Origin: a virus
DNA length: 47,636 nt
Virus record (IMG/VR): IMGVR_UViG_3300007554_000377
Location: 1-47,636 of that record
Strand: one strand, 5' to 3'
The notes beneath the pieces were generated by a model that did not search any database, was not told where the DNA came from, and worked only from the letters and a program-made list of their open reading frames with translations. The translations under genes were made by a program, and so were the position numbers. This document shows positions 32,545 to 39,619 of this stretch, piece after piece (position 1 is the stretch's first letter; every line of letters begins with the position of its first letter).

Positions 32545-33672
32545 TTATGCGTTATGTGCTTCGATGATCAGTTTGCCGTACTTTTTGAAGAATTCTTCAA
32601 TGCACGGAACTTTACGCGGTTCAAGCGGAAGTTTGTAGACCTTCAGTGCAGTACGACCACCAAGAACAGTCATTTCAGTTTCAAAGTTGTCCATCATGAA
32701 ACGGAAGAAGTTGTCTGCCATCTTGTAGAGTTCGTCCATCTTTTCCTTACCGTTACGATCAACGAAGTCCTTGAGTTCGTAACACATAGAAGCGGTGAGC
32801 GAGAACATCGCAGAGATTTCTTTTGCTTCGCGAGGAAGAGTTTTGACTTTGCCGTTCAGAATGTCAGTCGGGTTAGGAAGTTTACCAGCAACCGCACGGT
32901 GTGCCATGAACTTGGTTGCGATACCATCGCCAACAGTACCTGCAATCAGGTCGTGTAGACGACTAACAGAGATAGCCTCACCTTCCTGAGGAAGCATCTG
33001 CGAAACGAAAGTCCAAGAACGCGGCGTAGCGAATGAACGTGATGCAGTGCGCGGATCAAAGTTGAACAAGTCCATCTTGTTCGAAGTCAGATAACCCACA
33101 ACCTCAGCATCAATCTTGCTTTCAAGTGCCCAAGTCTGCCAATCTTCAAAGTCAACACCCATTTCAAGGTGAACAAAGCGGTTAGCAAGCGGTGACGGCA
33201 TACGATACGCAACACCACGGTCGCTTTCACGGTTACCAGCAGCAACGATCAGGACGTTCTCAGGGAGACGGTAGTTACCTAGACGACGGTTCAGAATTAG
33301 CTGATACGCAGCAGCTTGAACCGACTGCGGTGCTTGGTTCATTTCGTCCAAGAACAGAACAACACAATCGAATTGATCAGCAAGTTCCTGAGTAGGAAGA
33401 TCAGAGGGTGGAGCCCACTCCATGCGACCAGTAACTTCGTTGTAGAACGGAATACCGCGAAGATCAGTCGGTTCCATCAGAGCAAGACGCAGGTCGATCA
33501 TATAACCGGCACGTTCTTGCGTGATGCTTTCGACAATCTCAGATTTACCGATACCGGGAGGACCCCAGATGAAGACAGGACGCTTGCGATTGAACGCATA
33601 GTTGATTTCAGCACGAACATCGCTCGGACGAACAACGCGAACATCCATATCCTGAGTAGAAACTTTTGCCAT
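32545..33672 (-). CDS. MoxR-type AAA+ ATPase
   Basis: A 375-residue AAA+ protein with Walker A GPPGIGKS (37-44), Walker B VVLFLDEMNQAP (D108-E109), sensor I-type VAAGNRESD, and an arginine-finger-like ANRFVHLEM region, as in MoxR/AAA_5 ATPases. These use ATP to remodel or activate proteins, often with a VWA partner that binds metal, which is the gene at 30421. A typical phage or bacterial module. Promoter at 33717 with the CGAATCA spacer element; terminator at 32483. Confidence 0.9.
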   Translation of the reverse strand: MAKVSTQDMDVRVVRPSDVRAEINYAFNRKRPVFIWGPPGIGKSEIVESITQERAGYMIDLRLALMEPTDLRGIPFYNEVTGRMEWAPPSDLPTQELADQFDCVVLFLDEMNQAPQSVQAAAYQLILNRRLGNYRLPENVLIVAAGNRESDRGVAYRMPSPLANRFVHLEMGVDFEDWQTWALESKIDAEVVGYLTSNKMDLFNFDPRTASRSFATPRSWTFVSQMLPQEGEAISVSRLHDLIAGTVGDGIATKFMAHRAVAGKLPNPTDILNGKVKTLPREAKEISAMFSLTASMCYELKDFVDRNGKEKMDELYKMADNFFRFMMDNFETEMTVLGGRTALKVYKLPLEPRKVPCIEEFFKKYGKLIIEAHNA

Positions 33673-33716
33673 TGTAGAGAACCTTTCTTTCTGTTTGTCT
33701 CTGTGATCACTTAACT

Positions 33717-33745
33717 GTTATACTGTGATTCGTTGATTCTGTCAA
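33717..33745 (-). promoter_or_regulatory. Sigma70-like promoter of MoxR with CGAATCA spacer
   Basis: TTGACA (33740-33745), 17-base spacer with CGAATCA three bases upstream of TATAAC (33717-33722). Overlaps the end of the 78-aa gene. Confidence 0.75.
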
Positions 33746-33978
33746 GAAGTTTTTTTGTTCAAGTAAGCCCAAACTTGCTCAAGAACTTCGGTGTCATATG
33801 CTTCACTGAAAGCGTTGACAGCTTGAAGTCGATCAAGTTCAAGTTCAATCTGTTTGAATGCATGTTCAACATTCACGGTGTTGATGAAACGGACGTTGTT
33901 ATCAACGATGCGAGTAACAGCAGCGTTACCAGCAGCAGTGAACATTCCGAAATCTTGGGCTTCAACTTGAATTGTCAT
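33742..33978 (-). CDS. Hypothetical protein, 78 aa
   Basis: Small soluble protein with an N-terminal strand segment (VEAQDFGMFTAAGNAAVTRI) and a helical end (AFKQIELELDRLQAVNAFSE). No family recognised. It has its own copy of the promoter cassette at 34008-34035, and the promoter of the MoxR gene overlaps its stop codon. Confidence 0.55.
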   Translation of the reverse strand: MTIQVEAQDFGMFTAAGNAAVTRIVDNNVRFINTVNVEHAFKQIELELDRLQAVNAFSEAYDTEVLEQVWAYLNKKTS

Positions 33979-34007
33979 GTTTTCTTCTCTCTCTTGACTA
34001 CTCTATT

Positions 34008-34035
34008 AATATAGCATGATTCGCTGTATTGTCAA
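34008..34035 (-). promoter_or_regulatory. Sigma70-like promoter with CGAATCA spacer
   Basis: TTGACA (34030-34035) and TATATT (34008-34013), spacer 16 with CGAATCATGC, and the shared AATAGAGTAGTCAAGAGAG leader. Nearly identical to the cassette at 6636. Confidence 0.77.
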
Positions 34036-34074
34036 GTTTTATCGCAACTAAATAGTGGCGTAGGAGTAAATTTA

Positions 34075-35013
34075 ATGAAAGAAAAATATCAATTCGAACG
34101 TCTAATAAAGAAACCGTGGCCATTTGGTAATACTCTTGTGAGATATGGTGCTGTTACACTAAATCAGTGGGAACCTGGGCCGATACCATATACATCACCT
34201 GATGATGTTGAACGATATAAAAAAAATGTAGATTTTTTAGTATCAAGGAACATAGGAGATTGGAGATGGTTATCTGAACCTATTGAATATCATTATAACA
34301 ATTACAATTTTAGACATCCAGTTGATTTTGATGATGATTTTGATTGGAGTACCAAGACCGTGTTCTTGGGGTGTTCGTATGTTGAGGGATGTGGTAACAA
34401 GTATGAAGAAACCATACCCAGCTATTATGGTTCGCTTACTGGAGAGAATATTGTGAACATGGGATTTAATTCTGCTAGTAATGACGCCATATTCTATAAT
34501 GCGTTGTGGTTAGCAGATAAAAAACCAAAGAAAATAATTGTACTTTGGACATACTATGAACGTTTCATGCATTTACACAAAATGAATGTTGGTGAAAACA
34601 TATATGAGGATGTGACCCATTTCACTTCTGCTGTTTTAATTGGAGATGATGATTCTCATATATATAACAAATTCTATACACCGGAACGTATGCTTGACAA
34701 TTCACACAACCGTATACTAAAAGCAATAAACCAGAATGCATTGAGTGCGATATTTGGTGATAGTATACATTTTTTTGATATTTTAGATCCGGAATTTTTC
34801 AACTTAGATGCATTTACATTATTACACACAAAAGACCAATTAGTAAAAGAGCTAACTGATGCCGGTGTACCTACGATGGAAATAGTCAATAAAGTGTACG
34901 CCAGAGATATATATGACATGGATCCGCCTGATATAAATCTATACGGTGGTCATATGGGACCTCTGGTAAACGAAACCGTTGCAAAACATATTATAGATGA
35001 AATCAATCGTTGA
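34075..35013 (+). CDS. SGNH-like phage protein, 312 aa
   Basis: The protein carries KTVFLGCSYVEGCGNKYEET, a G-x-S-x-x-x-G nucleophile block, followed by NMGFNSASNDAIFYNALW (a probable oxyanion/Asn block) and a C-terminal YGGHMGPLVNE that may hold the catalytic Asp/His. It is the only plus-strand gene between two minus-strand blocks. A tagg-ag site precedes the ATG and a CTAAATA element lies about 20 bases upstream. Its end overlaps the convergent gene at 35003. An esterase role is possible, substrate unknown. A third SGNH-like gene in this window. Confidence 0.55.
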   Translation: MKEKYQFERLIKKPWPFGNTLVRYGAVTLNQWEPGPIPYTSPDDVERYKKNVDFLVSRNIGDWRWLSEPIEYHYNNYNFRHPVDFDDDFDWSTKTVFLGCSYVEGCGNKYEETIPSYYGSLTGENIVNMGFNSASNDAIFYNALWLADKKPKKIIVLWTYYERFMHLHKMNVGENIYEDVTHFTSAVLIGDDDSHIYNKFYTPERMLDNSHNRILKAINQNALSAIFGDSIHFFDILDPEFFNLDAFTLLHTKDQLVKELTDAGVPTMEIVNKVYARDIYDMDPPDINLYGGHMGPLVNETVAKHIIDEINR

Positions 35014-35368
35014 AACTTTTTAAGTCAACCCACGCGTCAAAATCTGAATCTAACAAAATAAATTCACTTGCTATGGATTGTTCGAAAAGATAAAGAGTTC
35101 CACTACTGTGCAAATAGTATGGGCTGTACATGTATCGATCAAGTTGTAGCACTTGTTTATTGGATACTTTACCTTGCTTACACGAAAGATTTAGTTTATA
35201 AACATCGAAATGCTTAGAAAGTAAATCTTTCCCAAATACTGTAACTCTGAAATGTTTTTCAGCATTTACGCCGGAGATAAAAACATCGTTAATTCGAATG
35301 TCTTTTCTTCCGGCATATTTGCCAGTGTTGTGATCATTTAGATATTTTATGATATCATGTTTATTCAT
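35003..35368 (-). CDS. Hypothetical protein, 121 aa
   Basis: Soluble, mixed alpha/beta protein (DVFISGVNAEKHFRVTVFGK, then YMYSPYYLHSSGTLYLFEQS). No family recognised. The ATG at 35368 overlaps the stop of the upstream gene; the reading frame also allows a TTG one codon earlier. The end overlaps the convergent SGNH-like gene by 11 bases. Confidence 0.55.
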   Translation of the reverse strand: MNKHDIIKYLNDHNTGKYAGRKDIRINDVFISGVNAEKHFRVTVFGKDLLSKHFDVYKLNLSCKQGKVSNKQVLQLDRYMYSPYYLHSSGTLYLFEQSIASEFILLDSDFDAWVDLKSFND

Positions 35369-35663
35369 CAAACTCGTCTAAATCTATCTTCTCGCCTTGG
35401 GTGAGAACATATACCTCGAACTTATCTGACTTAAATAACTTGTTAAGTCGCTGTGCAAGATTGATTGCATGGCCAGGGTTACTGAAGGATACTTTCTTAT
35501 ACTTAGGTCCTGGGAAGTTAACGAGGGAGTTTAAACTACGGAGGTTGATTGGCTCTCCATCAAAGAAAACCGCATAAATTGCTTCTGCCTTCAATACTTG
35601 CTCACTTCTGTAGCTTTTGTTATCTGTATGTTCAAGCAGAACTATTGGTTTGGGTCTTGCCAT
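35361..35663 (-). CDS. Hypothetical protein, 100 aa
   Basis: Basic N-terminus (MARPKPIVLLEHTDNKSYRS) followed by a small alpha/beta fold with KKVSFSNPGHAINLAQRLNK. No family recognised. It has a GATAAATA late-type element and an 11-bp hairpin in its leader, and a gagg ribosome site. Cotranscribed with the next gene through overlapping stop and start. Confidence 0.55.
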   Translation of the reverse strand: MARPKPIVLLEHTDNKSYRSEQVLKAEAIYAVFFDGEPINLRSLNSLVNFPGPKYKKVSFSNPGHAINLAQRLNKLFKSDKFEVYVLTQGEKIDLDEFDE

Positions 35664-35686
35664 TGTGTCATCCTCGTATTACATCA

Positions 35687-35716
35687 ATAGCGACTGTCAT
35701 TTCTAACAATCGCTAT
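35687..35716 (-). repeat. 11-bp hairpin in leader of 100-aa gene
   Basis: Arms 35687-35697 and 35706-35716, 10 Watson-Crick pairs and one wobble, 8-base loop, between the GATAAATA (35720) and the ribosome site. No U-tract, so probably an RNA structure in the leader. Confidence 0.5.
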
Positions 35717-35719
35717 CAG

Positions 35720-35727
35720 TATTTATC
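35720..35727 (-). promoter_or_regulatory. Late promoter core GATAAATA
   Basis: GATAAATA on the minus strand about 57 bases before the ATG at 35663. The gap 35664-35752 holds only this and the hairpin. Confidence 0.45.
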
Positions 35728-35752
35728 AAATATGTATTTTAATACGTAGTTA

Positions 35753-36781
35753 TTACACGTTATCCGCTTCATCTAAAACGCGATTAAATTCACGTAGACG
35801 TTTGACAACTGATTGGAAGTCAACGATTGTTGTCCAACGATCAATAAAGTATGTTAGTGAACCTTCTACTCGTCCGAATGCATTTAGAACTTGAATAAGA
35901 ACACCAAATGTGATTAACTGTGCAAAGTAACTATTTGCTAGTACTACTAGCGCAACGTTACCAGCAAGCATACCGAACGCTGTTTGCCATACGCTAAAGC
36001 CCATGTACCAGTTGAATAGACGATAGTAGTTACGTTTAACGGCTGCAAACATTGGGAACAAGTCTGAGGTCATACGCTCATTTAAATCGTCTTCGCTGTG
36101 TACTAGTTTCTTACGAAACTTTGCTTCGACTACTTGGTTGTTATATTCCAATCCTGGGAGTTTCAAACCTAATAAGAATGAAAGTAGTGTACCACCGATA
36201 CTTAGGGTAAGTGCAATCCATACTAAGAAGCCTGGGATAATCTTGTCGCCCCACACTGGTAAGCCTTCACTTAGATTCCATAGAATTGGTAAGAATGCTG
36301 CGAGTACGAAAATCTTCGATACAAAGCCAGTGAATAGACCCTGTAGCGTCTTGCCGAAAATCATCAAGTCTTCTTGAATACGCTGTGAACCACCTTCGAT
36401 TGTAGCAGTTGATGCTTCCCAACGCTTCAAGTAATAATGAGTATTAGCTTCACGCCATGCAAATGTGTAACGCTGTGTTTGCCATGTTGAGTATGTCGCA
36501 ATTGGAACGTAGATGATTAGAATTTCTAAGAAACTTGGAACAAGATTTCCAGAATCCATGTTCAATGATGCGAAATCTATTAGTCTCGCAAAATTAAATC
36601 CCCAAAACAAATCCCAAAACTTTTCTTCTTGGAGAGTTTGCATTGCGTCATAGAAATCTCTGTTCCACGCGTTGTAGTATACTAGAATTTGAACTGAATA
36701 CCAACCTATGAATAGCAACCACGCCAACATTAGCCAAGCATACAGAAATTTATCTTTTGTCAAAAAGAAACTTTTGAGCAT
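35753..36781 (-). CDS. SbmA/BacA-family peptide transporter
   Basis: A 342-residue polytopic inner-membrane protein. NRDFYDAMQTLQ, YYLKRWEASTATIEGGSQRI, EDLMIFGKTLQ, NNQVVEAKFRKKLVHSEDD and YFIDRWTTIVDFQSVVKRL match SbmA/BacA, a proton-driven importer of antimicrobial peptides and related compounds. Length is slightly under the 406-residue E. coli protein. Strong aaggagg site. It is coupled in order behind a membrane-anchored ClpP-like protease gene. Such a transporter is not typical for a phage, so it is probably host-derived. Effect in infection is unknown. Confidence 0.85.
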   Translation of the reverse strand: MLKSFFLTKDKFLYAWLMLAWLLFIGWYSVQILVYYNAWNRDFYDAMQTLQEEKFWDLFWGFNFARLIDFASLNMDSGNLVPSFLEILIIYVPIATYSTWQTQRYTFAWREANTHYYLKRWEASTATIEGGSQRIQEDLMIFGKTLQGLFTGFVSKIFVLAAFLPILWNLSEGLPVWGDKIIPGFLVWIALTLSIGGTLLSFLLGLKLPGLEYNNQVVEAKFRKKLVHSEDDLNERMTSDLFPMFAAVKRNYYRLFNWYMGFSVWQTAFGMLAGNVALVVLANSYFAQLITFGVLIQVLNAFGRVEGSLTYFIDRWTTIVDFQSVVKRLREFNRVLDEADNV

Positions 36782-36800
36782 AGTTTAGGCCTCCTTCGCT

Positions 36801-37682
36801 TTATAAACCTCCTTCGAGGTTTGTGCCTGAATATCCCCAAAAATTCTTATAGTGTGTTGCTATGCTGATTAGACCTGGTTTTATGTTAAAGTCATTTGGT
36901 TGTAACCAATACATTGCGGCGTTGGGGATTTGAATGAATAGTTTTCTAACTTCTGGATCTTCTACGCCCAAATCTTGTAATAGTGTTAGTAGATTTGCTG
37001 CGGTACGTAGCGTTGATGATTCTACTTGTGTAGGATGCATACGTACAATTTGATCCGCTGGTGTGCCAGGTCCGTGAATACCGAAATAAACATCACCTAT
37101 TAGATAACGAGTGTCTCCTCCTAGGAAAATAAGACCACATGCAGATGCGCACATTACTTTACCATCGAAACTTTCGTTTACTTTGGCAGTTGCGACACCC
37201 GGTGTGTATACTACATCCCCATCCTCGTTTAGTACTGGCGTATTTCTTACAACAGTTACAACATTGCGTAGCTTTACGTGTGCTGCGATGCATGAACCTT
37301 CTGCTAGATTGCCGCCCGGACTTTCAAGTATTAGTGTAAATGCTTCTGGCATCTGTGGGACTATCTTATTGCAGTCTCCATCTTGAATACCACCAGTTAG
37401 TGAATATAAATTGTCACCTAGCTTTGTGAAAGTTACGCCTTCAACCTCTGCGGCTTCACCTTCTTTCGGGGAATTTAACTCTTTATACATTTCCAGATAT
37501 TGATTGTAATATATACGAGTTTGATTCCAACCTAGCACAATCACAAGTACTACTAGTACGATCTTCATTGGACTAGAAATGATATTTTGTATCAGTCTAA
37601 CTAAGAAGTTTCCTTTGATCGATTCATAAATGAATTGAATTGCTATTTTTACGTACTGTATTGCCTTTGTAATTAGTGACAT
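36801..37682 (-). CDS. Membrane-anchored ClpP/crotonase-fold protease
   Basis: A 293-residue protein with a membrane segment near 38-51 (MKIVLVVLVIVLGW) and a periplasmic domain with ESPGGNLAEGSCIAA (oxyanion SPGG 121-124), CASACGLIFLGG (probable nucleophile S180) and GIHGPG (H203), as in COG3904-type periplasmic proteases of the ClpP/crotonase fold. It would cleave or process peptides at the membrane. Behind a CATAAATA late element flanked by a 7-bp inverted repeat. Adjacent to the SbmA-like gene. Confidence 0.75.
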   Translation of the reverse strand: MSLITKAIQYVKIAIQFIYESIKGNFLVRLIQNIISSPMKIVLVVLVIVLGWNQTRIYYNQYLEMYKELNSPKEGEAAEVEGVTFTKLGDNLYSLTGGIQDGDCNKIVPQMPEAFTLILESPGGNLAEGSCIAAHVKLRNVVTVVRNTPVLNEDGDVVYTPGVATAKVNESFDGKVMCASACGLIFLGGDTRYLIGDVYFGIHGPGTPADQIVRMHPTQVESSTLRTAANLLTLLQDLGVEDPEVRKLFIQIPNAAMYWLQPNDFNIKPGLISIATHYKNFWGYSGTNLEGGL

Positions 37683-37707
37683 AACGTCTTCTCCTAAGCA
37701 TATTCTA

Positions 37708-37715
37708 TATTTATG
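37708..37715 (-). promoter_or_regulatory. Late promoter core CATAAATA in inverted repeat
   Basis: CATAAATA on the minus strand, part of a 7-bp inverted repeat (AAGCATA ... TATGCTT), about 25 bases before the ClpP-like gene start. Confidence 0.45.
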
Positions 37716-37738
37716 CTTTTTAGAGTTTTATACGAATA

Positions 37739-38023
37739 TTAATTTTGTTCCCACCAGTTTTGAGCAGGTTCTTGTTGCTGTTGCGCTTGAGCCGCTGCCA
37801 TAGCTGCTTGGAAATCTTCTTTCGTCATACACTCTGTTGTTTTGTATAGTTTGTATTCAATGCTTACTGGGTATCCATCTGGCACTGCCTCATATTGTGC
37901 ATACTGTTGGCATGTTTCCATGTTTGGATATGGAATGAACTGATACAGTGGATTACCAAGTGGTACATTGAATGCGCTGATGATAAAATGTCCTACGATT
38001 AGAACTGCGCCATAATCAATCAT
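37739..38023 (-). CDS. Small exported/membrane protein, 94 aa
   Basis: N-terminal hydrophobic stretch (DYGAVLIVGHFIISAFNVPL) fits a signal anchor, followed by a soluble segment with two Cys (METCQQYAQYEAV and TTECMTKED) and a Gln/Ala-rich tail ending NWWEQN. No family recognised. ATGA overlap with the upstream gene. Location suggests it is part of the membrane module with the ClpP-like and SbmA-like proteins. Confidence 0.6.
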   Translation of the reverse strand: MIDYGAVLIVGHFIISAFNVPLGNPLYQFIPYPNMETCQQYAQYEAVPDGYPVSIEYKLYKTTECMTKEDFQAAMAAAQAQQQQEPAQNWWEQN

Positions 38024-38211
38024 TTGAATTTACCTCCGTCAAATATAGTGATTGTAGATGATTTGTCTGCTTCCTTCAATTCAAGTAAAAGCATACTTAT
38101 TTCTGTTTGCAACTCTTGTGCATCAGCAATTGGGATACGCACATGCTGTTCTTTTTTGATGGTAGAGTTGCGTACGGTTGCAAAAAAATCTTTGATCTTT
38201 TTAAACTTCAT
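38020..38211 (-). CDS. Hypothetical basic protein, 63 aa
   Basis: Short protein with a lysine-rich N-terminus (MKFKKIKDFFATVRNSTIKK) and a helical core (DAQELQTEISMLLLELKEAD). No family recognised. Overlaps both neighbours (ATGAAG inside the upstream end and ATGA at its own end), which supports expression as part of the operon. Confidence 0.55.
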   Translation of the reverse strand: MKFKKIKDFFATVRNSTIKKEQHVRIPIADAQELQTEISMLLLELKEADKSSTITIFDGGKFK

Positions 38212-38692
38212 CTTGTTTAGACCTCTTTAGGATTTCTGCTTCTAGTTGAGTTTTAGACTTGAATGGTCCTATATATTCGTATGTGCTTAATGTTTCTTGT
38301 TTCACACAGTACGCATTTTTCCAACCCGCACCAGGGAAGTGCAAGCCGTAGTAACCTGCTGCATAAAGAACATTACTCTTTTCTGTTTTCGTGTATACTG
38401 GAATATTGTTCTCTAGACGTTTGTTGAATGCACGATGTTTGCAAGGATAACCTTCAACCTCGTCTAAATCTTTTCCATATTCTACTGCTTCGATTTTTTT
38501 GATTTGTTTTGATTCCAGAATTTTACTTCCAAACTTTGAAGTTAACGCACTAAGAGATAGTAGCTCGACTACCAGTGCATCATTAGTGATTACCTCAAAG
38601 TTAGAAGAACTTGCTCTACGAATAGTACCAAGTTTTACGCCTGCATCTTCTACAATCCAAAATTTATCTTTTATGATTTCAATTGTATACAT
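38201..38692 (-). CDS. Hypothetical phage protein, 163 aa
   Basis: I choose the ATG at 38692 (MYTIEIIKDKFWI); the reading frame extends to a TTG at 38725. The product has EGYPCKHRAFNKRLENNIPV, YTKTEKSNVLYAAGYYGLHF and YEYIGPFKSKTQL, a pattern I associate with a protein found in many marine T4-like phages, without known function. The charged, aromatic makeup fits a nucleic-acid or protein-binding role. It overlaps the end of the phosphomannomutase gene. Confidence 0.6.
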   Translation of the reverse strand: MYTIEIIKDKFWIVEDAGVKLGTIRRASSSNFEVITNDALVVELLSLSALTSKFGSKILESKQIKKIEAVEYGKDLDEVEGYPCKHRAFNKRLENNIPVYTKTEKSNVLYAAGYYGLHFPGAGWKNAYCVKQETLSTYEYIGPFKSKTQLEAEILKRSKQDEV

Positions 38693-39405
38693 ATGTTTTT
38701 TAAATATTCCCACGTATCTTCCCAAGATTTGACGGAATATACATGTCCCTTATCTAGTGCGCGAACTGTTTGAGAAATGTCATAATCATTTCCGCCCGGT
38801 TGCGTCTTGTCACCAAAGAAATATATGTTATTGTTTGTATCAAAATCTTTGATGATTTGCTGCTTACCTTTACCTATGGGCATAATATCCATACCAGTTT
38901 CTCCTGCAACTTGTGATTCTACATTGTGTTGTTTAGAGAAATTGAGATTAAATTCGTTTGATATGAACCAGCGTTCTTTGTTTGCCGTATCCCATTCAAC
39001 GTATTTTTTACGTTCTTCTGGTGTTGCTTTCCTGCCAACAATAGAAAAGTTCACTAAGCCCGGTCTGACATCGAAATGCCAACCTGTGCGTGGTCGAAAC
39101 TGTGAACGCATCAATACACTTTCGAGATACTTCCAAGGGCGCTCTGGTAATTCCCAGTCATTATTATATATGTTTACACCCTTTTCCCATACACTGTTTC
39201 CGCTGCAATTATATGATCTTGCAACAGAATTGAAAAGTTCTTCGCCAACTTGTTCAATGGTTTTTGGTGCATCGCTGCCAGTCGCAAGATACACATCATG
39301 CTCTTTAGAAAAGTTTAATAGCCATTCTTTGAATTCGTCGTTGATAGTACCTCTACTAGGAGTCAAGGTACCATCAACATCAAAGATAAATTTATGCACG
39401 GTCAT
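38671..39405 (-). CDS. Eukaryote-type phosphomannomutase (HAD superfamily)
   Basis: A 244-residue HAD-fold enzyme with the nucleophile motif FDVDGTLTPSR (D9, D11), RPGLVNFSIVGRKATPEERK, MDIMPIGKGKQQII and FFGDKTQPGGNDYDI. The last three match the eukaryotic PMM1/PMM2 family, which interconverts mannose-6-phosphate and mannose-1-phosphate; bacterial phosphomannomutases (ManB) are unrelated. The gene may feed GDP-mannose or a similar donor to the glycosyltransferases. It overlaps the coiled-coil gene upstream. Confidence 0.82.
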   Translation of the reverse strand: MTVHKFIFDVDGTLTPSRGTINDEFKEWLLNFSKEHDVYLATGSDAPKTIEQVGEELFNSVARSYNCSGNSVWEKGVNIYNNDWELPERPWKYLESVLMRSQFRPRTGWHFDVRPGLVNFSIVGRKATPEERKKYVEWDTANKERWFISNEFNLNFSKQHNVESQVAGETGMDIMPIGKGKQQIIKDFDTNNNIYFFGDKTQPGGNDYDISQTVRALDKGHVYSVKSWEDTWEYLKNICIQLKS

Positions 39406-39619
39406 TATATCTGAAATTGAGGCTCTGCGAATTCCGTATTGCCTGATTTTCTATGCTCACTGTGCTGCGAACTGAATCAATTCTTTGGTTCAATGCAGCA
39501 AGTTCTTTTCTTAATTCTACGATTTCTTCTGCGAGAGTTGTAACTGTTTCTGAAATAGAATTGGTTGCAACTTGCAATTGAATAATTTGCGATGCTAGAT
39601 TTTGATATTCGTCATTCAT
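39392..39619 (-). CDS. Small coiled-coil protein, 75 aa
   Basis: Heptad-rich helix across most of its length (LASQIIQLQVATNSISETVT, then LAEEIVELRKELAALNQRID), predicted to form a coiled coil. Such proteins can act as trimerisation or scaffold pieces. It overlaps the ends of the exonuclease gene and the phosphomannomutase start. No further family. Confidence 0.55.
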   Translation of the reverse strand: MNDEYQNLASQIIQLQVATNSISETVTTLAEEIVELRKELAALNQRIDSVRSTVSIENQAIRNSQSLNFRYNDRA

